Shown here piece after piece: positions 43,515 to 51,770 of a stretch of 64,000 bases of DNA (position 1 is the stretch's first letter; each line of letters opens with the position of its first letter). The stretch lies in NCBI RefSeq assembly GCF_052161615.1, contig NZ_CP197417.1:2480001-2544000 (forward strand), read 5' to 3'. The notes beneath the pieces are model-generated. The model saw only the letters and a program-made list of their open reading frames with translations, ran no database searches and was not told the origin of the DNA. Made by a program: the position numbers and the translations under genes. Source of the stretch: Aeoliella sp052161615 (GTDB lineage Bacteria > Planctomycetota > Planctomycetia > Pirellulales > Lacipirellulaceae).

Positions 43515-43695
43515 CGCATAGCCTGGGGCGCGAGCCCCAGGTTGTGGAGTCCGGTAAGATCATCCTAGCCGCGGAGCGGCGGCAGCGAGTCGTTGGTTCC
43601 AATCCTTCCCCGATGGCTGTAGCCCGCTGTCGCCGCTCTGCGGCTTTCGTCCTACGGGGACGAGTAGTCCAGGGGCTCGCGCCCCTGGCTATGCG
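43515..43695. repeat. Inverted pair, family G
   Basis: CGCATAGCCTGGGGCGCGAG followed by CCCCAGG (43515-43541) is repeated inverted at 43669-43695 (starting CCAGGGGCTCGCGCCCCTGG). Between them are three further GCCGC-rich hairpins. Confidence 0.85.
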
Positions 43696-43759
43696 CTGTC
43701 GCCGCTCCGCGGCTTAAGACAAACGGTCCGTGCTACACGAGAGAACGAACTTGCCGTAC

Positions 43760-46700
43760 TTAGCTCGAAACGGGGTCAACGCGGTGGAGGAGGCTGGCGA
43801 TGCTGGCGGCTAGTTCTTGGGGCTGAATCGGCTTGGCGACATGCAGCTGGTAACCGGCGAGCATTGCTTGCGTGCGGTCTTCGGACCTGGCGAAGGCGGT
43901 GAGCGCGATGGCGGGGGTTCGGGCTCCCTGGTTGGGCGATAGCGCTCGCACACGGCGGATGAACTCGTAGCCATCGGTGCCTGGCATGCCGATGTCGCTG
44001 ACGATCACATCGGGACCCCACCGCTTCACGAGCTCGATCGCTGCCTCGGCATTGGCGGCCGATTCAACGGTTGCCTCGTAGTGGGTAAGGACCCGCGTGA
44101 GCAGTTGCCTGGCGTCGGCTTCGTCGTCGAGTACCAGAATCTTGGTCCCCGAAAGAACTACTTCGCCCCACTCGGTTGGCGCGTCGCTCATCGAAGTGGG
44201 GTGTCGACGGTCGGCTCGTTCGCGGACGGGCATCAAGGGCAGCGAGATGGTAAACGTCGATCCTTTGTCCTGGCCTTCACTGAACACCTCGATGTGCCCA
44301 CCATGCAGTTCTACAAGGTTCTTGACGATCGACAAACCAAGCCCCAATCCACCGTAGCGGCGGGTGGTGGAAGAGTCGGCTTGGCGGAAGCGATCGAACA
44401 CGTTGGCGAGAAACTCAGGCGGAATTCCGATACCGGTGTCGCGGAACGTGATCTCGGCGTGGGAGTTCACACGCTCCAATACCACATCGATTGTGCCATC
44501 GCGCGGGGTGAACTTGATGGCGTTCGACAGCAGGTTCCAGAACACTTGTTGCAGTCGCGTCGGATCGCCCGCGACTTGCCCCACGCGGGGGTCGAGCACT
44601 TTGCGGAGCGTGATCTGCTTGGCATCGGCGCTGGGCCGAACCGAATCGATGGCCAGTTCGAGCACACTCCCCAGATCGGTGGGCTGCACATCGAGCCGGA
44701 TGCGTCCGGAGACGATGCGGCTCATGTCCAGGAGGTCTTCGATCAACTGCGTTTGCGCGCGGGCGTTGCGCTCGATGGTCTCGAGGCCTTCGTGCAGGTC
44801 CTCTTCGCTCGCGTCGCCGCGTCCCAAGAGTTGCGACCAGCCAAGGATGGCGTTGAGTGGCGTGCGAAGTTCGTGCGACAGCGTGGCGAGGAACTCGTCC
44901 TTCAGCAGATTGAGCCTTTCGGCCTCGCTGCGTGCCGAGCGTTCGGCTTGGAGCAGGTGTTCCCGTTCCTCGGCCGCCGTCTTGAGATTTTCGTAGAGGC
45001 GCGAGTTATCGATGGCGACGCCGGCTTGCGAGGCGAGACCGGCGACGAGTCGCTCGGTGGCCTCGGTGAAGACGCCCGGTTCGGAATGGCCGAACAAGAG
45101 TCCGCCGATCACTTCGCCCATTCGCGACCGGACGGGGGCGGCGAGGTAGCTATGCACCTGGAACTCGTCGGGCGACTTACTGTGTTGGAGTTCGAGCTGG
45201 CGGTAGCGGGGATCGATGCAGATATCGTCCGAACGGATGATACCGTCGCCAGCGAACGTCGGCCCGAACAGCGGCATGTCGCTCGGCATTCCATGCTGTT
45301 CGAACTGCTCGCGCGCGGGACCTGCGAAGGTGCAGAGCATCAGGGGCTCGCCTTGTTCGTCCTTCGTTTTATAGAAGAACGCGCCGATCTTGGCGTCGGT
45401 CAGTTCGGTGGCGACATCGGTCACCGCTTGCAGCAAATCGGGGAGGTCGAGCTTCGAACCGACGGTCTTATTGGTTTCGTTGAGCAGTTCGAGGGCGTTG
45501 GTTTTTTCAAGCAGAGCCTTTTCAGTTGCCTTTGCCTCGTCGATGTCGGTGCTGGTGCCGAACCACCGGATGACTTTCCCCGATTCGTCGTGCAGCGGCC
45601 TCGCGCGGGTAAGGAACCAGCGAAACGCACCTGCACGACTGCGAATGGGAAACTCCATCTCGAAGTTCGCACCCGTTTTCACCGAGTCGTTCCAGCGCTC
45701 GATCACAGCAGGCAGAACCGCTGGATCGTGCACTTCTTTCCAGCCCCATCCTTCCATTTGCTGGAAGTCGGTGCCGGTGTAGTCGTACCAAGTCTGGTTG
45801 TACCAGATGACACTTCCGTCGGGGTCGGCCATCCAAGCAAGCTGCGGAATGGAGTTGGCTAGGGTGTGAAGCTCTGCTTCGCTGCGACGAAGGGCCTCCT
45901 GGGCGTGTTTGCTCTCGGTGATGTCGCGTGCGATTTTCGAGGCTCCGATGACCTCGCCCGTCGCTCCGCGAAGCGGCGATACCGTTAGCGACACATGGAT
46001 GTGCCGGCCATCTTTGCGAACCCGAATAGTCTCGTAGTGCTGAACGCGATCTCCCTGCCTAATTTTGCTGAGGATCTCGGTTTCCTCGTTGAGACGGTCT
46101 GCTGGTATCAGTATCGAGATGTTCTTCCCAATTATCTCTTCAGGACGGTAGCCAAAGATGCGCGTGGCGCCCTCATTCCAACTCTGAACGATTCCGTCGA
46201 GCGACTTACTCACCACGGCGTCGGCAGACGATTCGACGATGGCGGCAAGGCGAAGCCTCGCGTCGTGGGCAGCCGAGGCGTGCTGAGCGAGGCGTCGAGC
46301 GGTCCACCACAAAAGCGCGATCAGTAGTCCCGCTTCGACCAAGGTGCGCAGCGCATTGCCGAACTCGTCGTCGATCAGTTCGTCGTCTTTGGCCAGAACG
46401 TGTATCCAGCTAAGTAGCAAGGGAATCAGCAGTACGGGCAGAATCAGGCGACGCAGCACCGATCCGCTGGTGTCGGCGCGCGTCATAGCGGCGGCAAAGC
46501 CGAACTCGGGGATCGATGCAACAACGGCGATACCGAGCGCCGCAATGATCGTGCTTGTCTGTCGGGCAATGGCGGTGAACTTTGCCACGCCGTAGAGTTG
46601 GTCGGCGTCAAAAAGATATCCGATGAGCGACAAGCTGGCGATAATCACCGGGACGATGGCCAGTGCGCAGGCATTGCGTCTCATCGACGGCGAACCGGTC

Positions 46701-47140
46701 GCCATCAGTACCGCGACACCTAGCAGAACGAACGACATGGATGCGGGCATACCCATCCGCATCGGAACGTAGGTAGCTTTTTGGCCCCAATCGCGCTCGA
46801 TTAGCAGGGAATCGATGCCGAAATTGATGCCCGATAGGTGTTCCAGGAAGGTTAGCCCACCGATGAGGGCGACGATTGCCGCCAGCGTACGGATGGTTAC
46901 CATCTGCCAGTGCCATCGATGATGCACGAGCAGCAGGACGGCGATACCGCATAGAATGCCGCAGAGCGCGGCATTGGGGAACATCGAGATTCCGTCGCCC
47001 CACCAATCGGTCCATCGCGGCGCATTGGCGAACCAACCAAGTAACGTCACCGCGCCACCCACGACGCTAAACGTACCGGCGATTGCCACAATCAGGTACA
47101 GCACCCGATGCTTCGGGTTTGTGCTGCCCAGCCGCACCAT
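43760..47140 (-). CDS. Membrane hybrid sensor histidine kinase with PAS, PAS, GAF, kinase and receiver domains
   Basis: A 1126-residue protein. The N-terminal part (about 12-280) has several membrane helices (MASE-like sensor), followed by PAS1 (about 295-415), PAS2 (about 420-540), GAF (about 555-715), HisKA with His756 in LATLSHELRTPLN, HATPase with N-box WNLLSNAIKFTP and G boxes DTGIGIP and GGLGLGL (about 860-970), and a C-terminal receiver (about 998-1120) with Asp1049 in VIVSDIGMPG and Lys1103. It lies three bases after the small response regulator, so the two form one operon. The signal is unknown; the layout suggests combined membrane and cytoplasmic sensing with an internal phosphorelay. 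Confidence 0.95.
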   Translation of the reverse strand: MVRLGSTNPKHRVLYLIVAIAGTFSVVGGAVTLLGWFANAPRWTDWWGDGISMFPNAALCGILCGIAVLLLVHHRWHWQMVTIRTLAAIVALIGGLTFLEHLSGINFGIDSLLIERDWGQKATYVPMRMGMPASMSFVLLGVAVLMATGSPSMRRNACALAIVPVIIASLSLIGYLFDADQLYGVAKFTAIARQTSTIIAALGIAVVASIPEFGFAAAMTRADTSGSVLRRLILPVLLIPLLLSWIHVLAKDDELIDDEFGNALRTLVEAGLLIALLWWTARRLAQHASAAHDARLRLAAIVESSADAVVSKSLDGIVQSWNEGATRIFGYRPEEIIGKNISILIPADRLNEETEILSKIRQGDRVQHYETIRVRKDGRHIHVSLTVSPLRGATGEVIGASKIARDITESKHAQEALRRSEAELHTLANSIPQLAWMADPDGSVIWYNQTWYDYTGTDFQQMEGWGWKEVHDPAVLPAVIERWNDSVKTGANFEMEFPIRSRAGAFRWFLTRARPLHDESGKVIRWFGTSTDIDEAKATEKALLEKTNALELLNETNKTVGSKLDLPDLLQAVTDVATELTDAKIGAFFYKTKDEQGEPLMLCTFAGPAREQFEQHGMPSDMPLFGPTFAGDGIIRSDDICIDPRYRQLELQHSKSPDEFQVHSYLAAPVRSRMGEVIGGLLFGHSEPGVFTEATERLVAGLASQAGVAIDNSRLYENLKTAAEEREHLLQAERSARSEAERLNLLKDEFLATLSHELRTPLNAILGWSQLLGRGDASEEDLHEGLETIERNARAQTQLIEDLLDMSRIVSGRIRLDVQPTDLGSVLELAIDSVRPSADAKQITLRKVLDPRVGQVAGDPTRLQQVFWNLLSNAIKFTPRDGTIDVVLERVNSHAEITFRDTGIGIPPEFLANVFDRFRQADSSTTRRYGGLGLGLSIVKNLVELHGGHIEVFSEGQDKGSTFTISLPLMPVRERADRRHPTSMSDAPTEWGEVVLSGTKILVLDDEADARQLLTRVLTHYEATVESAANAEAAIELVKRWGPDVIVSDIGMPGTDGYEFIRRVRALSPNQGARTPAIALTAFARSEDRTQAMLAGYQLHVAKPIQPQELAASIASLLHRVDPVSS

Positions 47141-47143
47141 GGG

Positions 47144-47512
47144 TTACTCTTTCTCCTCAAGGTGGAGTGCCAAGCGAATCGCACGCTCGAGTTCGTTGGA
47201 GAATATCGGCTTGGCCAAGGCCGTGACTAGGGGTTCCTGATCGAGGACCAAATGGTGCAAGTCGGGGTGACCGGAAACCAAAATGACCGGCAAACCGTGC
47301 CGCGCGAGTTCCTCGGCGGTCTCCAATCCATCCTGTTCGGGCATGTCGAGGTCGAGAATCACTAAGTCGACGTTGTTGACCAGCGAGGCCGCTACAAGCT
47401 GTGTCCCGTCTTCGGCCATCAGAGTCACGACGCATCCCAGACGTTCCAGCAGCCGCGCGAGCACCCGCCGGGCATCGGGCTCGTCGTCGGCGAGCGCCAC
47501 TCGAGCATTCAT
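47144..47512 (-). CDS. Single-domain response regulator
   Basis: A 122-residue receiver-only protein from ATG 47512. The acidic pair is in ALADDEPDARR, the phospho-acceptor Asp54 in VILDLDMPEQDG, the Ser/Thr switch in ILVSGHPD and the Lys in ALAKPI. No output domain is present, so it probably passes or competes for phosphoryl groups in the relay of the hybrid kinase encoded three bases downstream. The frame is open upstream to 47773, but that part has no domain features and low-quality codon use. Confidence 0.93.
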   Translation of the reverse strand: MNARVALADDEPDARRVLARLLERLGCVVTLMAEDGTQLVAASLVNNVDLVILDLDMPEQDGLETAEELARHGLPVILVSGHPDLHHLVLDQEPLVTALAKPIFSNELERAIRLALHLEEKE

Positions 47513-48028
47513 CTTCGATTTACTCTCTGTTCTTCCTGAGGTCTCCCGCGTCGCTAGATGGCTAGTAGGAGAAGCTCGCCCGATGGCTAGACTCGACATG
47601 CAATATTCCAGGTGTAATCTCTGAGCGGTAAGCCATGCACCGAGGCAGCGGCACGGCGATAGGAGCGGGGGGGCGGTGAGCGACGCGGACGTGGAACCGG
47701 GGGGGGACGGGATGGAGCGGGCGTGAAGCTCGACCTTAATGCCGAGCTTCGGTGGGTGGGCGCGATCCGCCATAAGGAAACCCTCGCGCCGCGTCCTTCG
47801 CTAGGCCGCGGGCGAGGTTCGTCCATCCAGCTTTACCGCCAAAACCTACGCAACCCGCTGCAAACGACATGCCGGCGGTGGCAGCAGCCTTCTGTTGGCG
47901 GGGGAGTTAGCACCTAAGACCCCAAATCGTCCGTGCGACGAGCACAATTGAACATTTTGCGCTCGATGCATGGTCGTTGGGCGATCAGCTTGGACGCCGC
48001 GCTGGCAGGGGTTCGTCTCGATTCGGGA
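47513..48028. other. Gene-free stretch
   Basis: About 515 bases upstream of the response regulator and downstream of the CE15 gene. GC-rich, with runs of G around 47670-47705; no gene, clear promoter or repeat recognised. Confidence 0.45.
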
Positions 48029-49315
48029 TCAGCGGTCCACACCAACGGACGACTGCCAAGCACGTTTCGCAGCCAGGATGTAGTGCTGCCAGTCGGCGAC
48101 GAGCAGGTTGTGGTCGCCCCGCCGAACGTGATAACTAGTCGCGCCGCGATAGGCCGGCTGATCCAGTGGTGGCATCTTGTCATCAGGCGTGAGGCAATCG
48201 ATGCCAACCGCTTGGAAGGCCGGGGCCGCGTTCGCCAGACCGAGCCACTCGCCGCGAGGATCCGCCCCGAGATCGTCCGACGCGCTGCCAATCGCGACGT
48301 GTCGAGGACAGATCGCGGCGGTGAGAAAATGCTGGTCGAACGGCATCTCCGCTTCGCGATTGGCGTAGTCGGCGGCGCGTGGACAGAACCAGTAGCCGAA
48401 CCTCGTGGTGATTTGCTCGACGGTCTCGCCAAACCGACGGCGGGCGAGTGCCGCACCGCCGCAGCCCGACTCGTTGGAGATGGCGAGCTTGAATCGCGGA
48501 TCGACGGCCCCCACAAAAAGTGCCGTCTTGCCACCGCGCGAGTGCCCGATGACCACCGCCCGCGTGTCGTCTACCAGCGGCTGGTCAGCAAGCGACGTGA
48601 GGAGGGTGCTCGCGCCCCACGCCCAGGCGGCGATGGCACCCGGGGCATCGGGGGCCCGCTTGCCCGCGGGAACCACGTGTTTCAACAAGCCATTGCGGAA
48701 GGTCTTGGGATCGTCCGGCGCGAGGTCGTTGTGCTGGAAAACGGCAAGCGCGAAGCCCGCTTCGAGAATCACTGGAACCGCGACGAACTCGCCGAACTGC
48801 TCGTCCTTGGGGTTCGCGAGTTCGGGCTCGCGATTGTTGATCATCACGAACACCGGCCGGCGCTCGCCCTCGACGGCGTAAAGCCAGTACCCGAATTTGA
48901 ACACCTTGCCGTTCTGTAGATGGCAAGTCAGTTCAATGCGTTTGCGAACTCCACCGGCAATCGACTTGAGTGGTTCGGAGCTGACGGTCTTCACTTCAAT
49001 GCGTTCCGGCGGCGCGGGCATGCGGCCGAACCAGTGCTGCTGGAGAATTTGGAGGATTTCGACACGTCGAGCCTCCCACTCGTCGAGGTTCGCGGGGGGG
49101 GCGTTGAACAGCGGTGGGAGCTTGTATTCCGGCACGAGCCGTTCGTCGTGCATTCGATTCTTCCGCTCGCGGGCCAGGCGCTCGACGAGTGCCGGGTCGG
49201 CGGACCAGGTATCGTCGGCGCTCGGGGTTTGGCCTTGGGCCGGCAACACCGCGAAGGCCATAAGAACCAAAAACAGGCACAACTGCCCCAGCCGCCACGA
49301 GTACGAACCGCTCAT
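48029..49315 (-). CDS. Exported CE15-type glucuronoyl esterase
   Basis: A 428-residue exported alpha/beta hydrolase with a signal peptide (LCLFLVLMAFAVLPAQGQ). The serine motif VVIGHSRGGKTAL matches the G-x-S-R-x-G-[KR] pattern of carbohydrate esterase family 15. NESGCGGAALARRRFGETVEQI, AAICPRHVAIGSASDDLGADPRGEWL with an acidic residue, and RRGDHNLL with the His complete the catalytic set. CE15 enzymes cut ester bonds between glucuronic acid side chains of xylan and lignin alcohols, which fits polysaccharide degradation by planctomycetes. The frame has no partner genes nearby. Confidence 0.88.
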   Translation of the reverse strand: MSGSYSWRLGQLCLFLVLMAFAVLPAQGQTPSADDTWSADPALVERLARERKNRMHDERLVPEYKLPPLFNAPPANLDEWEARRVEILQILQQHWFGRMPAPPERIEVKTVSSEPLKSIAGGVRKRIELTCHLQNGKVFKFGYWLYAVEGERRPVFVMINNREPELANPKDEQFGEFVAVPVILEAGFALAVFQHNDLAPDDPKTFRNGLLKHVVPAGKRAPDAPGAIAAWAWGASTLLTSLADQPLVDDTRAVVIGHSRGGKTALFVGAVDPRFKLAISNESGCGGAALARRRFGETVEQITTRFGYWFCPRAADYANREAEMPFDQHFLTAAICPRHVAIGSASDDLGADPRGEWLGLANAAPAFQAVGIDCLTPDDKMPPLDQPAYRGATSYHVRRGDHNLLVADWQHYILAAKRAWQSSVGVDR

Positions 49316-49668
49316 TTTCCGCCCTTCGAGTTTAGCGTTCAGTCCTCCGGAATTTCCGTTAGCGTAGTTGACGCACCCGTTGGTCGCAATCTGATGCCCT
49401 TGGCGAGCTACCTGTGATTACAAATCGGAAAGTCCGACTTTTCCCGCATAGGCACGTTCGACGGGTCGGGGAAAATGGAGATAGGCGAAGTCGCTCGCCG
49501 TCCGCCGTTAGGCTTGGTTGCTCACCGTGCCAGCCCACCCGTACACCCGGCGGCCGTGTGGCGATTATACTAAGGGAGCTTTGAAAGATGATGCTAATCC
49601 AATCCGAACCGCGGCTGATCGAGTTTCACGATCGGGGCGAGTCCGCTTCGCTTAAAGGTGCCATTCCG
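49316..49668. other. Gene-free stretch with promoter zone of the OmpR-type regulator
   Basis: About 350 bases between divergent genes. A small inverted repeat GGAAAGTC/GACTTTTCC lies at 49427-49444. No further features. Confidence 0.4.
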
Positions 49669-50349
49669 ATGCGTGTATTGATCGTCGAGGACGACCACGT
49701 TCTGGGTAAGGCGCTGGAGCAGGGCCTGAGCGAGGCAGGCCGCCCTTGCCAGTGGGTTCGCGATGGGCGGACGGGCCTGGAGGCCGCGCTGGCGCAGGAC
49801 GCGGATGTCGTCGTGCTCGACTTGATGCTCCCCGATCTGTCGGGCATCGAGCTACTCACCACCCTACGCGGCCAGGGAGTTCGCACTCCGGTGCTGATTC
49901 TCACGGCGCTCGGTTCGGTGGAAGAACGGGTGGCAGGTTTGCAGGCAGGCGCCGACGATTACTTGGTGAAGCCATTCGCGTTTCCCGAGCTGTTTGCAAG
50001 GCTCGACGCCATCACAAGGCGGTCGATTCATTTGCAGTCGCAGTGTCTGGAAGTGGGGCCATTGAGTCTCGACCTTGCGACGCGTCGCGTCACTCGCGAC
50101 GGCACGGAAATCGACCTGACACCAACGGAGTTCAGCCTGCTGGAGTTCCTGATGCGGAACGAAGGCCAGGTGATGACGCGAAAGATGCTGTGCGAGCATT
50201 TGTGGGACGCCGACTGGGTGGGCGTGACCAACGTGATCGAGGTGCACATCACTCGACTGCGTGGTAAGATCGACAAGTCGTTCGCCCAGCCACTGCTGCA
50301 CACCGTACGCGGTCGCGGGTACGTGCTGCGGGTAGCGAGCGAGGCGTAG
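49669..50349 (+). CDS. OmpR/PhoB-type response regulator
   Basis: A 226-residue regulator from ATG 49669; AAAGGTG lies about ten bases upstream, and the 27-residue upstream extension to 49588 is not needed. The receiver has VEDD near the N terminus, Asp51 in VVVLDLMLPD and Lys in YLVKPFAF. The C-terminal winged helix shows LDLATRRVTRDGTEIDLTPTEFSLLEFLMRN, VTNVIEVHITRLRGKID and TVRGRGYVL, the OmpR/PhoB signature. It pairs with the histidine kinase 38 bases downstream. Its DNA target is not known. Confidence 0.95.
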   Translation: MRVLIVEDDHVLGKALEQGLSEAGRPCQWVRDGRTGLEAALAQDADVVVLDLMLPDLSGIELLTTLRGQGVRTPVLILTALGSVEERVAGLQAGADDYLVKPFAFPELFARLDAITRRSIHLQSQCLEVGPLSLDLATRRVTRDGTEIDLTPTEFSLLEFLMRNEGQVMTRKMLCEHLWDADWVGVTNVIEVHITRLRGKIDKSFAQPLLHTVRGRGYVLRVASEA

Positions 50350-50387
50350 ACAGTTTCGATCCCTCGCACCTTGGCCCGTCTCGATCC

Positions 50388-51770
50388 TTGAAGTCCCATC
50401 CATTTAAGACGGTCCGTTTTCGCATCGCCGCTTGGAACGCGCTAGGCGTATCGCTCGTTTCCTTCCTCGCGCTCTTAGGCGTGCGGCAAGGCGTTTGGTG
50501 GGCGATTCAATCGGAGCTCGACCAGAATCTGTACGAGGACTCGCGCGAGATTGAGCTCGCCCTGTCCGACAAGTCGCTGGGGGACTTCACCGAACTGACC
50601 GATGCGCTGGAGCGAAAAGCGATCGGGCACCAGCATCACGAGTGGTTTGTGGCGCTCTACGGCGTGGACAACGCGCTCATTTGGTCGAGCAGCGGCGATC
50701 GCAACTTTCTCGATAGCCTTCAGGGGTTGGGGGGCGGGCTACCCGTCACGATACAGGGCTTCCGAGCATTGGAGACGAAGCCGCGCACGAACGAGTACGA
50801 CGTGGCTCGCGTCGTGGTGGGCTCGTCGCTGGACATGCTGTACTACGACATGGGGCGGATCGATCGCATTGTGTTAGCCGCCGCACTCGCCATCCTGTGG
50901 GTCGCCCCGATTTGCGGGTACTGGCTCGCCGGGCGGGCGACGCGGGCGGTTGGCGAAATCACAGAAACCGCCAGCCGGCTACGCCCCGACCGGCTCGACG
51001 AGCGACTGCGATTGGCGGGGACGGGGGACGAGTTCGATCACCTGGCCCTGACGATCAACCACCTGCTCGACCGAATCGCCAGCTACATCGAGCAGCGCCG
51101 CGACTTCCTGGCAAGCTCGGCCCACGAGCTCCGCACGCCGCTCGCCGCGATACGTAGTTCGATCGAGGTGGCGCTCGCGAACGACCGCTCGGCGGAGACC
51201 TATCGCGAGCTCTTAACCGACATCATGGAGGAAGGTCTCGCGCTGGAGATGCTGGTGAATCAGCTACTGCTGCTCTCCGAGACCGAAGGGGATCCCGAAC
51301 ACAAGGCGTGGGAGCCGGTCGCGCTCGACGAAGTGACGAGCCGCTCGGCGGACATGTTCGCCGGGGTGAGCGAGGCGCGAGAGATTGCCCTGGCGGTCGA
51401 CATCGAGCATCCCGTGATGGTTGAGGGCAACCGATCGCATCTTCGGCAGGTGGTTAACAACTTGGTCGACAACGCCATTAAGTACACGGCGTCCGGAGGC
51501 AAAGTCGACGTGACGCTCCGCACGCTGAAAGGCACCGTCGAGCTAGTTGTCTCCGACACCGGCATTGGTATCGCCGAAGACGACCTGGGCAAGGTGTTCG
51601 AGCGGTTTTTCCGCACTGACCGAGCCCGCAGCCGCGATCAGATTTCGGGCACGGGCCTTGGCCTGAGCATCTGCAAGGCGGTGGTCGAAACGCACGGCGG
51701 CACGATCCACTGCACCAGCCAGCTCGGCAAAGGAACAACGATGACGGTTCGCTTGCCGTCGCTGCTATAA
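50388..51770 (+). CDS. HAMP-domain sensor histidine kinase
   Basis: A 460-residue classical kinase with TTG as predicted start. Helix 1 (ALGVSLVSFLALLG), a periplasmic sensor of about 125 residues, and helix 2 (VLAAALAILWVAPICGYWLAG) come first. Then follow HAMP (about 183-235), HisKA with His246 in LASSAHELRTPLAA, and HATPase with NNLVDNAIKYT, DTGIGI and GTGLGLSI. It forms a two-component system with the upstream regulator, 38 bases apart. Its stop overlaps the stop of the convergent FtsK-like gene by six bases. The periplasmic ligand is unknown. Confidence 0.94.
   Translation: MKSHPFKTVRFRIAAWNALGVSLVSFLALLGVRQGVWWAIQSELDQNLYEDSREIELALSDKSLGDFTELTDALERKAIGHQHHEWFVALYGVDNALIWSSSGDRNFLDSLQGLGGGLPVTIQGFRALETKPRTNEYDVARVVVGSSLDMLYYDMGRIDRIVLAAALAILWVAPICGYWLAGRATRAVGEITETASRLRPDRLDERLRLAGTGDEFDHLALTINHLLDRIASYIEQRRDFLASSAHELRTPLAAIRSSIEVALANDRSAETYRELLTDIMEEGLALEMLVNQLLLLSETEGDPEHKAWEPVALDEVTSRSADMFAGVSEAREIALAVDIEHPVMVEGNRSHLRQVVNNLVDNAIKYTASGGKVDVTLRTLKGTVELVVSDTGIGIAEDDLGKVFERFFRTDRARSRDQISGTGLGLSICKAVVETHGGTIHCTSQLGKGTTMTVRLPSLL

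Larger units (their letters stand above)
42474..43759. repeat. 1.3-kb gene-free cluster of palindromic repeats
   Basis: The longest gene-free stretch of the window. It contains repeat family A (42549-42590), two AAAGTCGCA hairpins (42611-42773), family C (42788-42819 inverted, 43337-43368 direct), an inverted pair of family F (42887-42920 and 43027-43059) and an inverted pair of family G (43515-43541 and 43669-43695), plus further GCCGC/GCGGC hairpins. Short open frames here lack ribosome sites and read through repeats. No transposase remnant was recognised. Confidence 0.85.

Noticed and set aside
42652..43602. Several frames of 75-155 residues in the repeat cluster
   Set aside because: They read through palindromic repeats, overlap each other on both strands and have no start signals.
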